A stretch of DNA of 64,000 bases from JACCTU01 sp963798985 (GTDB lineage: Bacteria; Actinomycetota; Thermoleophilia; Gaiellales; Gaiellaceae). The notes under the pieces are model-generated. The model made no database searches and was not told where the DNA came from. It saw only the letters and a program-made list of their open reading frames with translations. How positions within the stretch are numbered: position 1 is the first letter of the stretch; each line of letters begins with the position of its first letter. Made by a program: the position numbers and the translations under genes. The stretch spans positions 62,001 through 126,000 of the forward strand of contig CAWCVL010000008.1 of the NCBI GenBank assembly GCA_963798985.1, read 5' to 3'. This document shows positions 9,601-17,848 of this stretch, in pieces.

Positions 9601-9846
9601 ATGGCAGCGTCGCGCGAAGAAGTCTTCGAGCGAGTCAAGGAAGTCCTGACGGAGCAGCTCGGCATCGACGAAGGCGAGGTCATCGAGGAGGCGTCCTTCA
9701 CGGAGGACCTCGACGCGGACTCCCTCGACCTCGTCGAGCTGATCATGGAGTTGGAGGACCAGTTCGGGATCAAGATCTCGGACGACGACGCGCAGAAGAT
9801 CACGACCGTCGGGCAGGCCGTCGACTACGTCTCGACACACCAGTAG
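9601..9846 (+). CDS. acpP: Acyl carrier protein
   Basis: An 81-residue acidic helical carrier. The 4'-phosphopantetheine attachment serine is in DADSLDLVEL near residue 41. It carries growing chains in fatty-acid synthesis and supplies PlsX. A purine-rich Shine-Dalgarno (gaggtgag) precedes the ATG, in contrast to its leaderless neighbours. Confidence 0.95.
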   Translation: MAASREEVFERVKEVLTEQLGIDEGEVIEEASFTEDLDADSLDLVELIMELEDQFGIKISDDDAQKITTVGQAVDYVSTHQ

Positions 9847-9868
9847 CGAGTCAGCCGCGCTCGAGCGG

Positions 9869-10507
9869 CTGATCGACTCGCTGCCGGCCGGGCGGCTCGA
9901 GCAGGTCTTCCGCCACCCCTCCCAGACCGAGGACCGGGTCGAGTCGTACGAGCGGCTCGAGTTCCTCGGCGACAGCGTGCTCGGCTTCGTGGTCGCGCGC
10001 GCGCTCTACGACCGCTTCCCCGACTTCTCCGAAGGGCAGCTGTCGAAGATCCGCGCGCACGTCGTCTCGCGGCGCTCGTGCGCGGTCGTCGCGCACGGGC
10101 TCGGGCTCGACCGCCGACTCGAGGAGAGCGGCGAGATCCCGGAGGATCTCCGCCGCTCCTCGAACGTCCTCGCAGCGCTCATGGAGGCCGTCCTGGCCGC
10201 GCTGTACCTCGAGCGCGGCCTCGACGAGCTCGCAGGCCCGGTGATCGAGGCGTTCGAGCCGCGGATCGAGGAGGCCCTGACCGAGTCCGTCGACCAGAAG
10301 ACGACGCTCCAGGAGGAGCTGGCGAAGCGGGGCCAGCGCGTCGAGTACGTCACGCTCTCGACCGACGGCCCGCCGCACGACCGCACCTTCGAGTGCGCCG
10401 CGGTCGTCGACGGCGAGCAGCTGGGGACCGGCACCGGACGGACGAAGAAGGACGCCGAGCAGGAGGCCGCACGGATGGCTCTCGATCGGCTCGGGCTCCC
10501 CGCCTAG
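9869..10507 (+). CDS. rnc: Ribonuclease III (start uncertain)
   Basis: Cleaves double-stranded RNA in rRNA processing. The nuclease signature ERLEFLGDSVLGF spans the only in-frame GTG (9977), so translation must begin earlier, yet no ATG, GTG or TTG exists in frame between there and the preceding in-frame stop. CTG at 9869 is used here provisionally; an indel at the acpP junction is the alternative. In the second metal-binding motif the usual DTxEAL reads ALMEAV: the glutamate is kept but the aspartate is replaced by alanine. The C-terminal dsRNA-binding domain ends TKKDAEQEAARMAL. Confidence 0.85.
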   Translation: MIDSLPAGRLEQVFRHPSQTEDRVESYERLEFLGDSVLGFVVARALYDRFPDFSEGQLSKIRAHVVSRRSCAVVAHGLGLDRRLEESGEIPEDLRRSSNVLAALMEAVLAALYLERGLDELAGPVIEAFEPRIEEALTESVDQKTTLQEELAKRGQRVEYVTLSTDGPPHDRTFECAAVVDGEQLGTGTGRTKKDAEQEAARMALDRLGLPA

Positions 10508-10535
10508 CCGCACCTTCGGCATCCGTGCTGATCGC

Positions 10536-10541
10536 TAGCCT
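10536..10541 (+). promoter_or_regulatory. -10 box TAGCCT
   Basis: TANNNT hexamer 9 nt before the smc GTG. Confidence 0.5.
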
Positions 10542-10550
10542 CCCCGACAC

Positions 10551-13160
10551 GTGCACCTGAGCGCGATCAAACTGCGTGGCTTCAAGTCGTTCCCCGACCC
10601 GGTGGAAATCCGGCTCGAGCCCGGCGTGGCCGTCGTGGTCGGGCCGAACGGCTCCGGGAAGTCGAACGTCTCGGACGGGATCGTCTGGGCGGCCGGATCG
10701 CTCGCCCCGTCGGAGCTGCGCGCCGAGAAACCCGACGACGTGCTCTTCGCCGGCGCGGCCGGGCGGAAGGCCACCGACTTCTGCGAGGTCGAGCTGCTGT
10801 TCGACAACGCCGACGGAGACGGGCCGCTCGACTACGCGGAGCTCTCGATCTCCCGGCGCCTCCACCGCGGCGGCGAGGGTCAGTACCTCGTCAACCGCAC
10901 CGGCGTCCGTCGCATCGATCTGGTCGAGCTGCTCGCCGACCTCGGGCTCGGCGGCGGGATGCACTCGATCATCGGGCAGGGCAAGGTCGAGGAGGTGCTC
11001 TCGTCGTCGCCGGAGCGGCGCCGCGAGATGATCGAGGAGGCCGCGGGGCTCGGGCGCTTCAAGCGCCAGCGCCACCGCGCGGAGTTGAAGTTGCAGCGCG
11101 TCGCGATCCAGGCGGAGCGCGCACGCGACGTCGAGGCCGAGGTCAAGAAGCGGCTGCGCCCGCTCGCGCTGCAGGCGACCGCGGCCGAGCGCGCGGAGAA
11201 GCTCGTGGGCGAGATCGCCTCGCTCCGGGCGCGGATCGCGCAGCTCGACCTCGACGCGCTCGGCGGCCGGTTGGCCGAGGGCGAGGAGCGCCGCACGGCA
11301 GCCGGGCTCGCGCGTCGCCACGTCAACGAGCGGCTCGAGGCACTGCTCGCCGAGCGGAACGAGGTCGAGGAGGAGTTGACCGACGCCGCGGGCAGGCGCG
11401 AGGAGTCGACCGCCTCGCTCTATCGCCTGCGCAGCGCCGGGGAGCGGCTGACGCTCAGGCTCGAGTCGATCGCCGCTCTGCGCGCGGGGCTGCCGACGGC
11501 GCAGGAGACGTTCACCGACGGCGCGGAGCTGCGGCGGTCGGCTGCCGACGCCGCAGCGATCTCGTCGGCCGCGTCGAAGGAGCGCGACGAGCTCACCGAG
11601 GCGCTCTCGCTCGCGCGCACGCGGCTCGACGCGCTCGAGCGCACGCTCGCCGAGCGCGAAGGGCTTCCTCCGGCTGCCCGCGCGCTCGCCGAGGAGGGCG
11701 AGCGGATCGCGCTCTCGCAGCTCGACGTTTCGCCCGGTGACGAGCGTGCCGTGGCCGCGGCGCTGCGCTCGCGCGCGTCGGCGGTCATCGCTCCGGATGC
11801 AGCAGCCGCGCTGGCGCTGCTCGAGCGTGCGCGCGCCGCCGGGCTCGGCAGCCTCACGGTCGTGACGCAGGTGCCGGATCCGTTCCGCGAAGCGCGCGTC
11901 GTCGCGAAGGAAGACCTGCTGGCGCAGAGTGAGCGCGCCGTCACCCGGGAGGGCTTCGGCTACGACCCGGCGAGCGGCGAGCTGTGGTTCTCCGGCGAGG
12001 CCGCAGAGGCGGTCCTGCTCGAGCTCGAAGCGCGTGGACGAGAGCTCCGCAGGGAGATCGACGAGCTCGACGCGTCGCTGGCACGAACCACAGCGCGTGC
12101 GGCCGAGACGCAGGCAAAGGCCGCGGAGGCCCGAGCGGCGCTCGACTCGCTGCCGTCGGGAAGGCTCGATCCAGTCGTGGCAGCGCGCCTCGCACGTCTC
12201 GCAGATCGCGCTGTGGCCACGCTCGAGGGCGCGGTCGAGTCGAGCGCGCGGCTCGAGACGCCGATGCGCGCGCGAGTCGACGCGGGATCGCATCGCGCGC
12301 AGGAGCTCGGCGAGTCGCTGCGCACGCTCGGTGCGCAGGAGGTCGAGCTTCGCCGCGAGGCCGCAGAAGCCGCCGAGCGGGCGAGCGCGGTCGAGGTCGA
12401 GCTCGCGCGGATCGAGGCCGACGCGGCAGAAGCGCGGCGCCGGCTCGAGGCCGCCGACGCAGTGCCTGCCGAGGGCGACGACCGCGACGCGCTCGCCGAG
12501 CGCGTCGACCGGCTCGAGAAGCGCCGGCTCTCGCTCGGCCAGGTGAACCCGCTCGCGAAGCAGGAGTACGACGCCGAGAAGGAGCGCCTCGAGGAGCTCT
12601 CGACGCAGCGCGCCGATCTCGAGGCGAGCCTCACCGAGCTCGAGAAGCTCCGCGCCGAGCTCGACGAAACGGTGCGCACGCGCTTCGCCGAGACGTACGC
12701 CGCCGTCGAGTCGCACTTCCACGAGGTCGCGACGACGCTCTTCCCCGGCGGCGAAGGCCGGCTCCGGCTGGTCGAGCCCGAGGACGAGGAGGAGCAGCCG
12801 GGCATCGAGGTCGAGCTGCGCCCGGCGGGCAAGCGCGTGACGCGGCTCTCGCTCCTGTCGGGCGGCGAGAAGGCGCTCGGCGCGATCTCGTTCCTGTTCG
12901 CGCTCTTCCTGGCGCGGCCGTGCCCGTTCTATCTCCTCGACGAGGTCGAGGCGGCGCTCGACGACACGAACATCGGGCGCTTCGTCGAGCTGCTTCGCCG
13001 CTACGCGGACCGCGCGCAGTTCATCGTGATCACGCACCAGAAGCGAACGATGGAAGCGGCCGACACGCTTTACGGCGTGACGATGGGAGCCGACGGTGTG
13101 TCGCAGATCGTCTCGCGCCGGCTGCCGCGCGAAGACGCAATCGCCATCGGCGCCGCGTAA
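10551..13160 (+). CDS. smc: Chromosome segregation ATPase SMC (short form)
   Basis: ABC-type ATPase that organises and segregates the chromosome. Walker A GPNGSGKS is at residues 31-38, the ABC signature LLSGGEKALGAISFLF near 769 and Walker B FYLLDEVEAALDD near 790. A globular hinge-like region lies at about 370-490, flanked by coiled coils rich in Glu, Arg and Ala. At 869 residues it is about 300 shorter than usual bacterial SMC (about 1150-1200); both heads are intact, so the arms are shortened. The frame is unbroken. It sits in the conserved rnc-smc-ftsY order. Confidence 0.93.
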   Translation: MHLSAIKLRGFKSFPDPVEIRLEPGVAVVVGPNGSGKSNVSDGIVWAAGSLAPSELRAEKPDDVLFAGAAGRKATDFCEVELLFDNADGDGPLDYAELSISRRLHRGGEGQYLVNRTGVRRIDLVELLADLGLGGGMHSIIGQGKVEEVLSSSPERRREMIEEAAGLGRFKRQRHRAELKLQRVAIQAERARDVEAEVKKRLRPLALQATAAERAEKLVGEIASLRARIAQLDLDALGGRLAEGEERRTAAGLARRHVNERLEALLAERNEVEEELTDAAGRREESTASLYRLRSAGERLTLRLESIAALRAGLPTAQETFTDGAELRRSAADAAAISSAASKERDELTEALSLARTRLDALERTLAEREGLPPAARALAEEGERIALSQLDVSPGDERAVAAALRSRASAVIAPDAAAALALLERARAAGLGSLTVVTQVPDPFREARVVAKEDLLAQSERAVTREGFGYDPASGELWFSGEAAEAVLLELEARGRELRREIDELDASLARTTARAAETQAKAAEARAALDSLPSGRLDPVVAARLARLADRAVATLEGAVESSARLETPMRARVDAGSHRAQELGESLRTLGAQEVELRREAAEAAERASAVEVELARIEADAAEARRRLEAADAVPAEGDDRDALAERVDRLEKRRLSLGQVNPLAKQEYDAEKERLEELSTQRADLEASLTELEKLRAELDETVRTRFAETYAAVESHFHEVATTLFPGGEGRLRLVEPEDEEEQPGIEVELRPAGKRVTRLSLLSGGEKALGAISFLFALFLARPCPFYLLDEVEAALDDTNIGRFVELLRRYADRAQFIVITHQKRTMEAADTLYGVTMGADGVSQIVSRRLPREDAIAIGAA

Positions 13161-13166
13161 GAACGC

Positions 13167-13508
13167 CTACGAGGGCGCGAACGACTTCGCGAGGCGCCGT
13201 GGCGCGACCTCGAGCCACGAATCCGCGAGCCGGTCGGCGAGCTCCTTCGGATCGATCGCGTCGAGGTGGACGAGCACCATCGGCCAGCGCTCGTAGTGGG
13301 GACTGACCCAGTAGACGTCTGGTTTCGACTCGACCATCAGCGGGCGCTCCTCGGGATCGCAGCGCAGGACGAGCGCGCCGCGCTCATGCGGACTGAGCCA
13401 CGCGAATGACTTGCCGGCTACTTTGATTGCCGGCTCACGATACGTCGTGGACTCCTCGGCTTCGGGAAGCTCGAGCCCGAGCGCGCGCACGTCGTCCCAC
13501 GTCGCCAC
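13167..13508 (-). CDS. MmcQ/YjbR family protein
   Basis: A 113-residue protein of the YjbR (CyaY-like fold) family: DDVRALGLELPEAEESTTY, then KSFAWLSP, LRCDPEERP and the C-terminal ADRLADSWLEVAPRRLA. The family is cytosolic, possibly DNA-binding, and of unknown role. GTG start at 13508, with TAGCCT 6 nt upstream. It is inserted between smc and ftsY on the opposite strand, ending 6 nt from smc. Confidence 0.85.
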   Translation of the reverse strand: MATWDDVRALGLELPEAEESTTYREPAIKVAGKSFAWLSPHERGALVLRCDPEERPLMVESKPDVYWVSPHYERWPMVLVHLDAIDPKELADRLADSWLEVAPRRLAKSFAPS

Positions 13509-13514
13509 AGGCGG

Positions 13515-13520
13515 AGGCTA
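13515..13520 (-). promoter_or_regulatory. -10 box TAGCCT for the YjbR gene
   Basis: Minus-strand TANNNT 6 nt before the GTG at 13508; it overlaps the ftsY box at 13519 by two bases. Confidence 0.5.
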
Positions 13521-13524
13521 TCGT
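13519..13524 (+). promoter_or_regulatory. -10 box TATCGT for ftsY
   Basis: TANNNT 9 nt before the ftsY ATG, overlapping the divergent box so both promoters share DNA. Confidence 0.5.
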
Positions 13525-13533
13525 GGCGCGGCG

Positions 13534-14485
13534 ATGCCGAGGTCATGGGGCGAGCTGCTTGGTGAGGACGGTGCGCAGCCGGACTCTCAGGAAGAGGAGC
13601 AGGGGTTCTTCGGCCGGCTGCGCGACTCGCTCGGGCGTTCCCGCCGCGCGCTGACCGAGCAGCTCGAGGTCGCGGTCTTCGACCCGACCGACGAGGCCGC
13701 GTGGGAGCGGCTCGAGGAAGCGCTGATCACCGCCGACGTCGGGCGTGCCCGCGACCGCGGAGATCGTGCGGCGGCTGGAGCAGCGCGGCGAGCTGCCCGA
13801 CCTGCAGGGCGCACTCGTCGACGAGTTGGCCGAGGTGCTCGGCGAGCCCGCGCTGCTCGACGTGAGCAAGCGGCCGACGGTGATCCTCGTCGTCGGCGTC
13901 AACGGGACCGGGAAGACGACGACGATCGGCAAGCTCGCGATGCGCCTGCGCGACCACGGTCGCAGCGTCGTCGTCGGTGCAGCGGACACCTTCCGAGCCG
14001 CCGCCGAGGAGCAGCTCGAGATCTGGGCGGAGCGCGCGGGGGCCGACTTCGTCGGCGGCGAGCGCGGCGGTGACCCCGCCGCCGTCGCCTACGACGCGAT
14101 CGAGCGCGCCGAGCGGGACGGAGCCGACGTCGTGATCGTCGACACCGCCGGACGCCTGCACACGCAGGCCAACCTGATGGAGGAGCTCGCGAAGGTCCGG
14201 CGCGTCATCGAAAGGAAACGGGAGGGCGCGCCGCACGAGGTGCTGCTGGTCGTGGACGCGACGACCGGGCAGAACGGGCTGCAGCAGGCGCGCCTCTTCG
14301 GCGATGCGGTCGGAGTGACGGGCGTCGCGCTGACGAAGCTCGACGGCTCGGCGAAGGGCGGGATCGCGGTCGCGATCGCGCACGAGCTGGGCCTGCCGGT
14401 GAAGCTCGTCGGCGTGGGGGAGGGGCTCGAAGACCTGCGCCCGTTCGACCCGAGGGACTTCGCCCGGGCGCTGGTCTCCGGCTAG
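13534..14485 (+). CDS. ftsY: Signal recognition particle receptor FtsY (frameshifted here)
   Basis: GTPase receptor for SRP-ribosome complexes at the membrane. An N-domain (GFFGRLRDSLGRSRRAL) reads in frame 1 and the NG core in frame 2: G1 GVNGTGKTTTIGKLA, DTFRAAAEEQL, G3 DTAGRLHTQANLMEEL, G4 TKLDGSAKGG. One extra base near 13741 joins ITADVG to PATAEIVRRL if removed. Because FtsY is normally essential, this frameshift is most likely a sequence error. The N-terminus is short, with an acidic QEEEQG linker and no transmembrane segment. Confidence 0.92.
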
Positions 14486-14491
14486 TTCCTG

Positions 14492-14698
14492 CTACCGCTC
14501 GATCGCGAACGCGATGTTCACCGTCGTGCGGTACTCGCTGATTCGGTCACCCTCCACCTCTGCGCTCATCGAGACGACGGCTGCGCCCGAGATCCCACGC
14601 AGGGTCTTCGCCGCTTCTTGAACGGCCGCGTCGGCCGCCTTGGCGAAGCTCTCCGGCGACGAGCCGATGATCGTGACCACCTTTGCAACCTGGGCCAT
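14492..14698 (-). CDS. Dodecin family flavin-binding protein
   Basis: A 68-residue protein: KVVTIIGSSPESFAKAADAAVQEAAKTLRGI, then a strand VVSMSAEVEGDRISEYRTTV. Dodecins are small beta-alpha-beta-beta proteins forming dodecamers that store or buffer flavins. The ATG has a good Shine-Dalgarno (AAAGGAG). It is convergent with ftsY (6 nt between stops) and divergent from ffh. Confidence 0.85.
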   Translation of the reverse strand: MAQVAKVVTIIGSSPESFAKAADAAVQEAAKTLRGISGAAVVSMSAEVEGDRISEYRTTVNIAFAIER

Positions 14699-14744
14699 GG
14701 TGCTCCTTTCCTAGGTGTGCGCCGGGGGATCGTAAGGGCGCCAG

Positions 14745-14750
14745 TACACT
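14745..14750 (+). promoter_or_regulatory. -10 box TACACT for ffh
   Basis: TANNNT 9 nt before the ffh GTG. Confidence 0.55.
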
Positions 14751-14759
14751 TCTGCCGCC

Positions 14760-16151
14760 GTGTTCGACACGCTTTCCGACCGCCTTCAGGGCGCACTCGG
14801 CGATCTCAGGAAGCGCGGGACGCTCGACGAGGAGTCGATTTCCCGCGCGATGCGCGAGATCCGCCTTGCGCTGCTCGAAGCCGATGTGAACCTCGACGTC
14901 GTGAAGGACTTCACGGCCAAGGTCCGCGAGCGCGCGATGGGCCAGGACGTGGTCAAGTCGGTCACGCCGGGCCAGCAGGTGGTCAAGATCGTCCACGACG
15001 AGCTCACGGCGCTGATGGGGTCGGGTAGCTCGCGCCTCGTCTACACGTCCAAGCAGCCGACCGTGATCCTGCTCGCGGGCCTCCAGGGCTCGGGCAAGAC
15101 GACGGCGGCCGCGAAGCTCGCGCTGCTGCTCCGCAAGGACGGCAAGCAGCCGGCGCTCGTCGCCGCCGACCTGCAGCGCCCGGCCGCGATCGAGCAGCTC
15201 GAGCAGCTCGGGAAGCAGATTCAGGTGCCGGTGTACAGCGACGAGCGCAGCGACCCGGTCGCCGCGGTCCGCGACGGGCTCGCGCGCGCGCAGGCCGACG
15301 GGCGCGACACGATCATCCTCGACACCGCCGGCCGCCTGCACATCGACGAGGACTTGATGGAGGAGCTCGCGCGCGTGCGCAAGGAGGCCCGTCCGCACAA
15401 CGTCCTGCTCGTCCTCGACGCGATGACGGGCCAGGAGGCGGTGCGCGTCGCGCAGAGCTTCCAGGAACGCGTCGCGTTCGACGGCGTCGTTCTCACGAAG
15501 CTCGACGGCGATGCGCGCGGCGGCGCCGCGCTCTCGGTCAAGGCGGTCACCGGCCGCCCGATCAAGCTCGTGTCCGTCGGCGAGAAGCTCGACCAGCTCG
15601 AGTACTTCCACCCCGACCGGATGGCGTCGCGGATCCTCGGCATGGGCGACGTCCTCTCGCTCGTCGAGAAGGCGGAGCAAGCGTTCGAGGAAGACGAGCA
15701 GCAGGCGATGGAGGACCGGATCCGCAAGGGAAAGTTCACGTTCGACGACTTCCTCTCGGCGCAGCGCATGCTGCGGAGGATGGGGCCGCTGCAAGGCGTG
15801 CTCAAGCTGATCCCGGGACTCGGCTCTCAGCTGAAGGACGTCGACATCGACGAGCGCGAGCTGAAGAAGGTCGAGGCGATCGTGCTCTCGATGACGCCGC
15901 ACGAGCGCAACACGCCGCACGTGATCGACGGCAAGCGCAGGCTTCGCATCGCGAACGGGAGCGGCACCTCGGTGCAGCAGGTCAACCGGCTGCTCGAGGC
16001 GCGCAAGCAGATGGAGAAGATGATGAAGGGCATGAGCAAGGGCAAGATGCCGCAGTTCGCGGGCCTCACGCCCGAGGCCGGCAACGGAGCACCGGCCCGC
16101 GCCGTGCCTCGCAAGTCCAAGAAGAAGAAGCGTCCCAAGAACCGGAGGTGA
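14760..16151 (+). CDS. ffh: Signal recognition particle protein Ffh
   Basis: SRP54 GTPase that binds signal peptides of nascent membrane proteins and docks with FtsY. Order: helical N domain, G1 GLQGSGKTTAAAKLA, LVAADLQRPAAIEQL, G3 DTAGRLHIDEDLMEEL, G4 TKLDGDARGG, then a methionine-rich M domain (RMLRRMGPLQGVLKLIPG; KQMEKMMKGMSKGKMP) and a basic tail ending KKKKRPKNRR. 463 residues, normal. rpsP follows after one base. Confidence 0.96.
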   Translation: MFDTLSDRLQGALGDLRKRGTLDEESISRAMREIRLALLEADVNLDVVKDFTAKVRERAMGQDVVKSVTPGQQVVKIVHDELTALMGSGSSRLVYTSKQPTVILLAGLQGSGKTTAAAKLALLLRKDGKQPALVAADLQRPAAIEQLEQLGKQIQVPVYSDERSDPVAAVRDGLARAQADGRDTIILDTAGRLHIDEDLMEELARVRKEARPHNVLLVLDAMTGQEAVRVAQSFQERVAFDGVVLTKLDGDARGGAALSVKAVTGRPIKLVSVGEKLDQLEYFHPDRMASRILGMGDVLSLVEKAEQAFEEDEQQAMEDRIRKGKFTFDDFLSAQRMLRRMGPLQGVLKLIPGLGSQLKDVDIDERELKKVEAIVLSMTPHERNTPHVIDGKRRLRIANGSGTSVQQVNRLLEARKQMEKMMKGMSKGKMPQFAGLTPEAGNGAPARAVPRKSKKKKRPKNRR

Positions 16152-16152
16152 A

Positions 16153-16398
16153 ATGGCAGCTCGCATGAGGTTGGCGCGGGTCGGGTCGAAGAAGAACCCG
16201 ATCTACCGCGTCGTGGTCGCCGACTCGCGCTCGCCGCGCGACGGCAAGTTCATCGAGATCGTCGGTCGCTACAACCCGCAGACCGACCCGTCGACGATCG
16301 AGTTCGACGAGGAGAAGGTCAAGGAGTGGCTCGGCAAGGGCGTGCAGCCGTCGGACACGGTCTCCAGGCTCCTCAAGATCAGGAACCTGAACGCCTGA
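16153..16398 (+). CDS. rpsP: 30S ribosomal protein S16
   Basis: 81 residues starting MAARMRLARVGSKKNPIYRVVVADSR, the S16 signature, then DGKFIEIVGRYNPQ. Primary rRNA-binding assembly protein of the 30S platform. ATG with GGAGGTGA immediately upstream inside the ffh end. Part of the ffh-rpsP-khpA block. Confidence 0.96.
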   Translation: MAARMRLARVGSKKNPIYRVVVADSRSPRDGKFIEIVGRYNPQTDPSTIEFDEEKVKEWLGKGVQPSDTVSRLLKIRNLNA

Positions 16399-16399
16399 C

Positions 16400-16630
16400 G
16401 TGGCCGAGCTCGTCGAGTTCCTCGCGCGGAGCCTGGTCGACGACCCGGATGCAGTTCGGGTCGAGCGCGAGGAGCGCGAGGACGCGCTCGTGCTGCACCT
16501 GCACGTCGCTCCCGACGACGTCGGCAAGGTGATCGGCCGTCAGGGACGGATCGCCCGCGCGCTGCGCGCGGTCGTCCGCGCCGGTGGAGTGCGCGAGAAC
16601 CGCCGCGTGCTGCTCGAGATCGCCGGCTAG
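16400..16630 (+). CDS. khpA: KH-domain RNA-binding protein KhpA
   Basis: 76 residues with a single KH domain: DDVGKVIGRQGRIARALRAVV contains the GxxG loop (GRQG). KhpA works with KhpB in RNA binding and cell-shape control in Gram-positives. GTG start one base after the rpsP stop; position between rpsP and rimM is conserved. Confidence 0.9.
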   Translation: MAELVEFLARSLVDDPDAVRVEREEREDALVLHLHVAPDDVGKVIGRQGRIARALRAVVRAGGVRENRRVLLEIAG

Positions 16631-16632
16631 CG

Positions 16633-17376
16633 TTGCGCGTCGCCGCGCTCTACGACATCCACGGGATGCTCGTCCCGCTGGAGGCGGTGCTCGACGAGGT
16701 CGCGGAGACGGACGCGATCGTCGTCGGCGGAGACGTCGCGAGCGGGCCTCAGCCGGCCGAGACGCTCGAGCTGCTGCGTGCACTCGGGGACCGCGTTCAC
16801 TGGGTACGAGGGAACGGCGACCGCGAGCTCGCGTCGGGCGGGGCCGATGACTACGAACCATCGATTCAGGCGACGATTCGCTGGACGGCGGAGCAACTCT
16901 CCGACGAGCAGCGCGGGTTCCTCGGCTCGCTCCCGGAGACGGTCGTCCTGGAAGTGGACGGGCTCGGCGACGTGTGCTTCTGTCACGCGACTCCGCGGAG
17001 CGACGAGGAGATCGTCACGCAGGCGACGCCGGACCGGCACCTGCGCAAGGTTCTCGCCCGCGCGAGCGAGTCGACCGTCGTCGCCGGCCACACGCACATG
17101 CAGCTCGACCGGCGCGTCGACGGCTTCCGCTGGGTGAACGCCGGTTCTGTCGGGATGCCGTACGAGGGAGAGGTGGCCGCGTTCTGGGCGCTGCTCGGGC
17201 CGGACGTCGAGCTTCGACAGACGCCGTTCGACGTCGAACGCAGCGTCGACGCGGTTCTCGAGTCCGGCTGGCCGGACGCAGAAAGCTTCGCCGAGAAGAA
17301 CCTGCGAACGGCGATGCTCCGCGAAGACGTCGTGCCGGTCTTCGAAGGGTTCGCGATCGACCGCGGCGAGCGATGA
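16633..17376 (+). CDS. Calcineurin-like metallophosphoesterase
   Basis: 247 residues with the dimetal phosphoesterase motifs in order: ALYDIHG (DxH), VVGGDVASG (GDxx), VRGNGD (GNxD/E), CFCHATP and VAGHTHMQ. Such YfcE/MJ0936-type enzymes hydrolyse phosphodiesters or phosphomonoesters; the substrate is unknown. TTG start 2 nt after khpA. Its stop overlaps rimM, so it is co-transcribed with ribosome maturation genes, an unusual member of this operon. Confidence 0.87.
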   Translation: MRVAALYDIHGMLVPLEAVLDEVAETDAIVVGGDVASGPQPAETLELLRALGDRVHWVRGNGDRELASGGADDYEPSIQATIRWTAEQLSDEQRGFLGSLPETVVLEVDGLGDVCFCHATPRSDEEIVTQATPDRHLRKVLARASESTVVAGHTHMQLDRRVDGFRWVNAGSVGMPYEGEVAAFWALLGPDVELRQTPFDVERSVDAVLESGWPDAESFAEKNLRTAMLREDVVPVFEGFAIDRGER

Positions 17377-17837
17377 GCGAGCACGTCGTCGTCGGTCGGG
17401 TCGGAAAGCCGCACGGGATCGGCGGCGCGTTCGTCGTCGAGCACCCGAGCGACGACGCAGCGCGCTTCGCCGTCGGCGCGGAGCTCGTCGCGGGCGACGC
17501 GCCGGCGCGCGTCGAAGAGTCGAAACGCTCGGGCGGCCGGCTCGTCGTGAGACTCGACCGTCCCGTCGAGCGGGGGACCGAGCTTCGCGTGCCGGCGTCG
17601 TCGCTGCCGCCTCCCGAGCCGGACTCGTTCTACGTCTTCCAGCTCGTCGGGCTCGAGGTCGTCGAGGAGGGAGGGCGGGTGCTCGGGAAGGTCAAGGACG
17701 TCGCGAACTACGCCGCGAACGACGTGCTCGAGCTCGACTCGGGCACGCTCCTGCCGCTCGTCGAGGCCTGCGTCCGGGAAATCGACCTGGAGGGCCGGCG
17801 GATCCTTGTCTCGCGGGGCTTTGCCGACCCTGAGTAA
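17373..17837 (+). CDS. rimM: 16S rRNA processing protein RimM
   Basis: 155 residues. N-terminal RimM barrel (VVVGRVGKPHGIGGAFVVEH) and C-terminal PRC barrel (YVFQLVGLEVVEEGGRVLGKV... NDVLELDSGTLLPLV). It assists 30S head assembly with S19. Start ATG in the ATGA overlap with the phosphoesterase; trmD follows in 11 nt. Confidence 0.93.
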   Translation: MSEHVVVGRVGKPHGIGGAFVVEHPSDDAARFAVGAELVAGDAPARVEESKRSGGRLVVRLDRPVERGTELRVPASSLPPPEPDSFYVFQLVGLEVVEEGGRVLGKVKDVANYAANDVLELDSGTLLPLVEACVREIDLEGRRILVSRGFADPE

Positions 17838-17840
17838 CCT
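17835..17840 (+). promoter_or_regulatory. -10 box TAACCT
   Basis: TANNNT 8 nt before the trmD GTG, overlapping the rimM stop. Confidence 0.5.
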
Positions 17841-17848
17841 CACGGCCC

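Noticed and set aside
10350..13037. 895-codon open frame antisense to smc
   Set aside because: Arg/Leu/Glu-rich low-complexity product with no motif; it mirrors the codon bias of smc, whose own frame has clear ATPase motifs.
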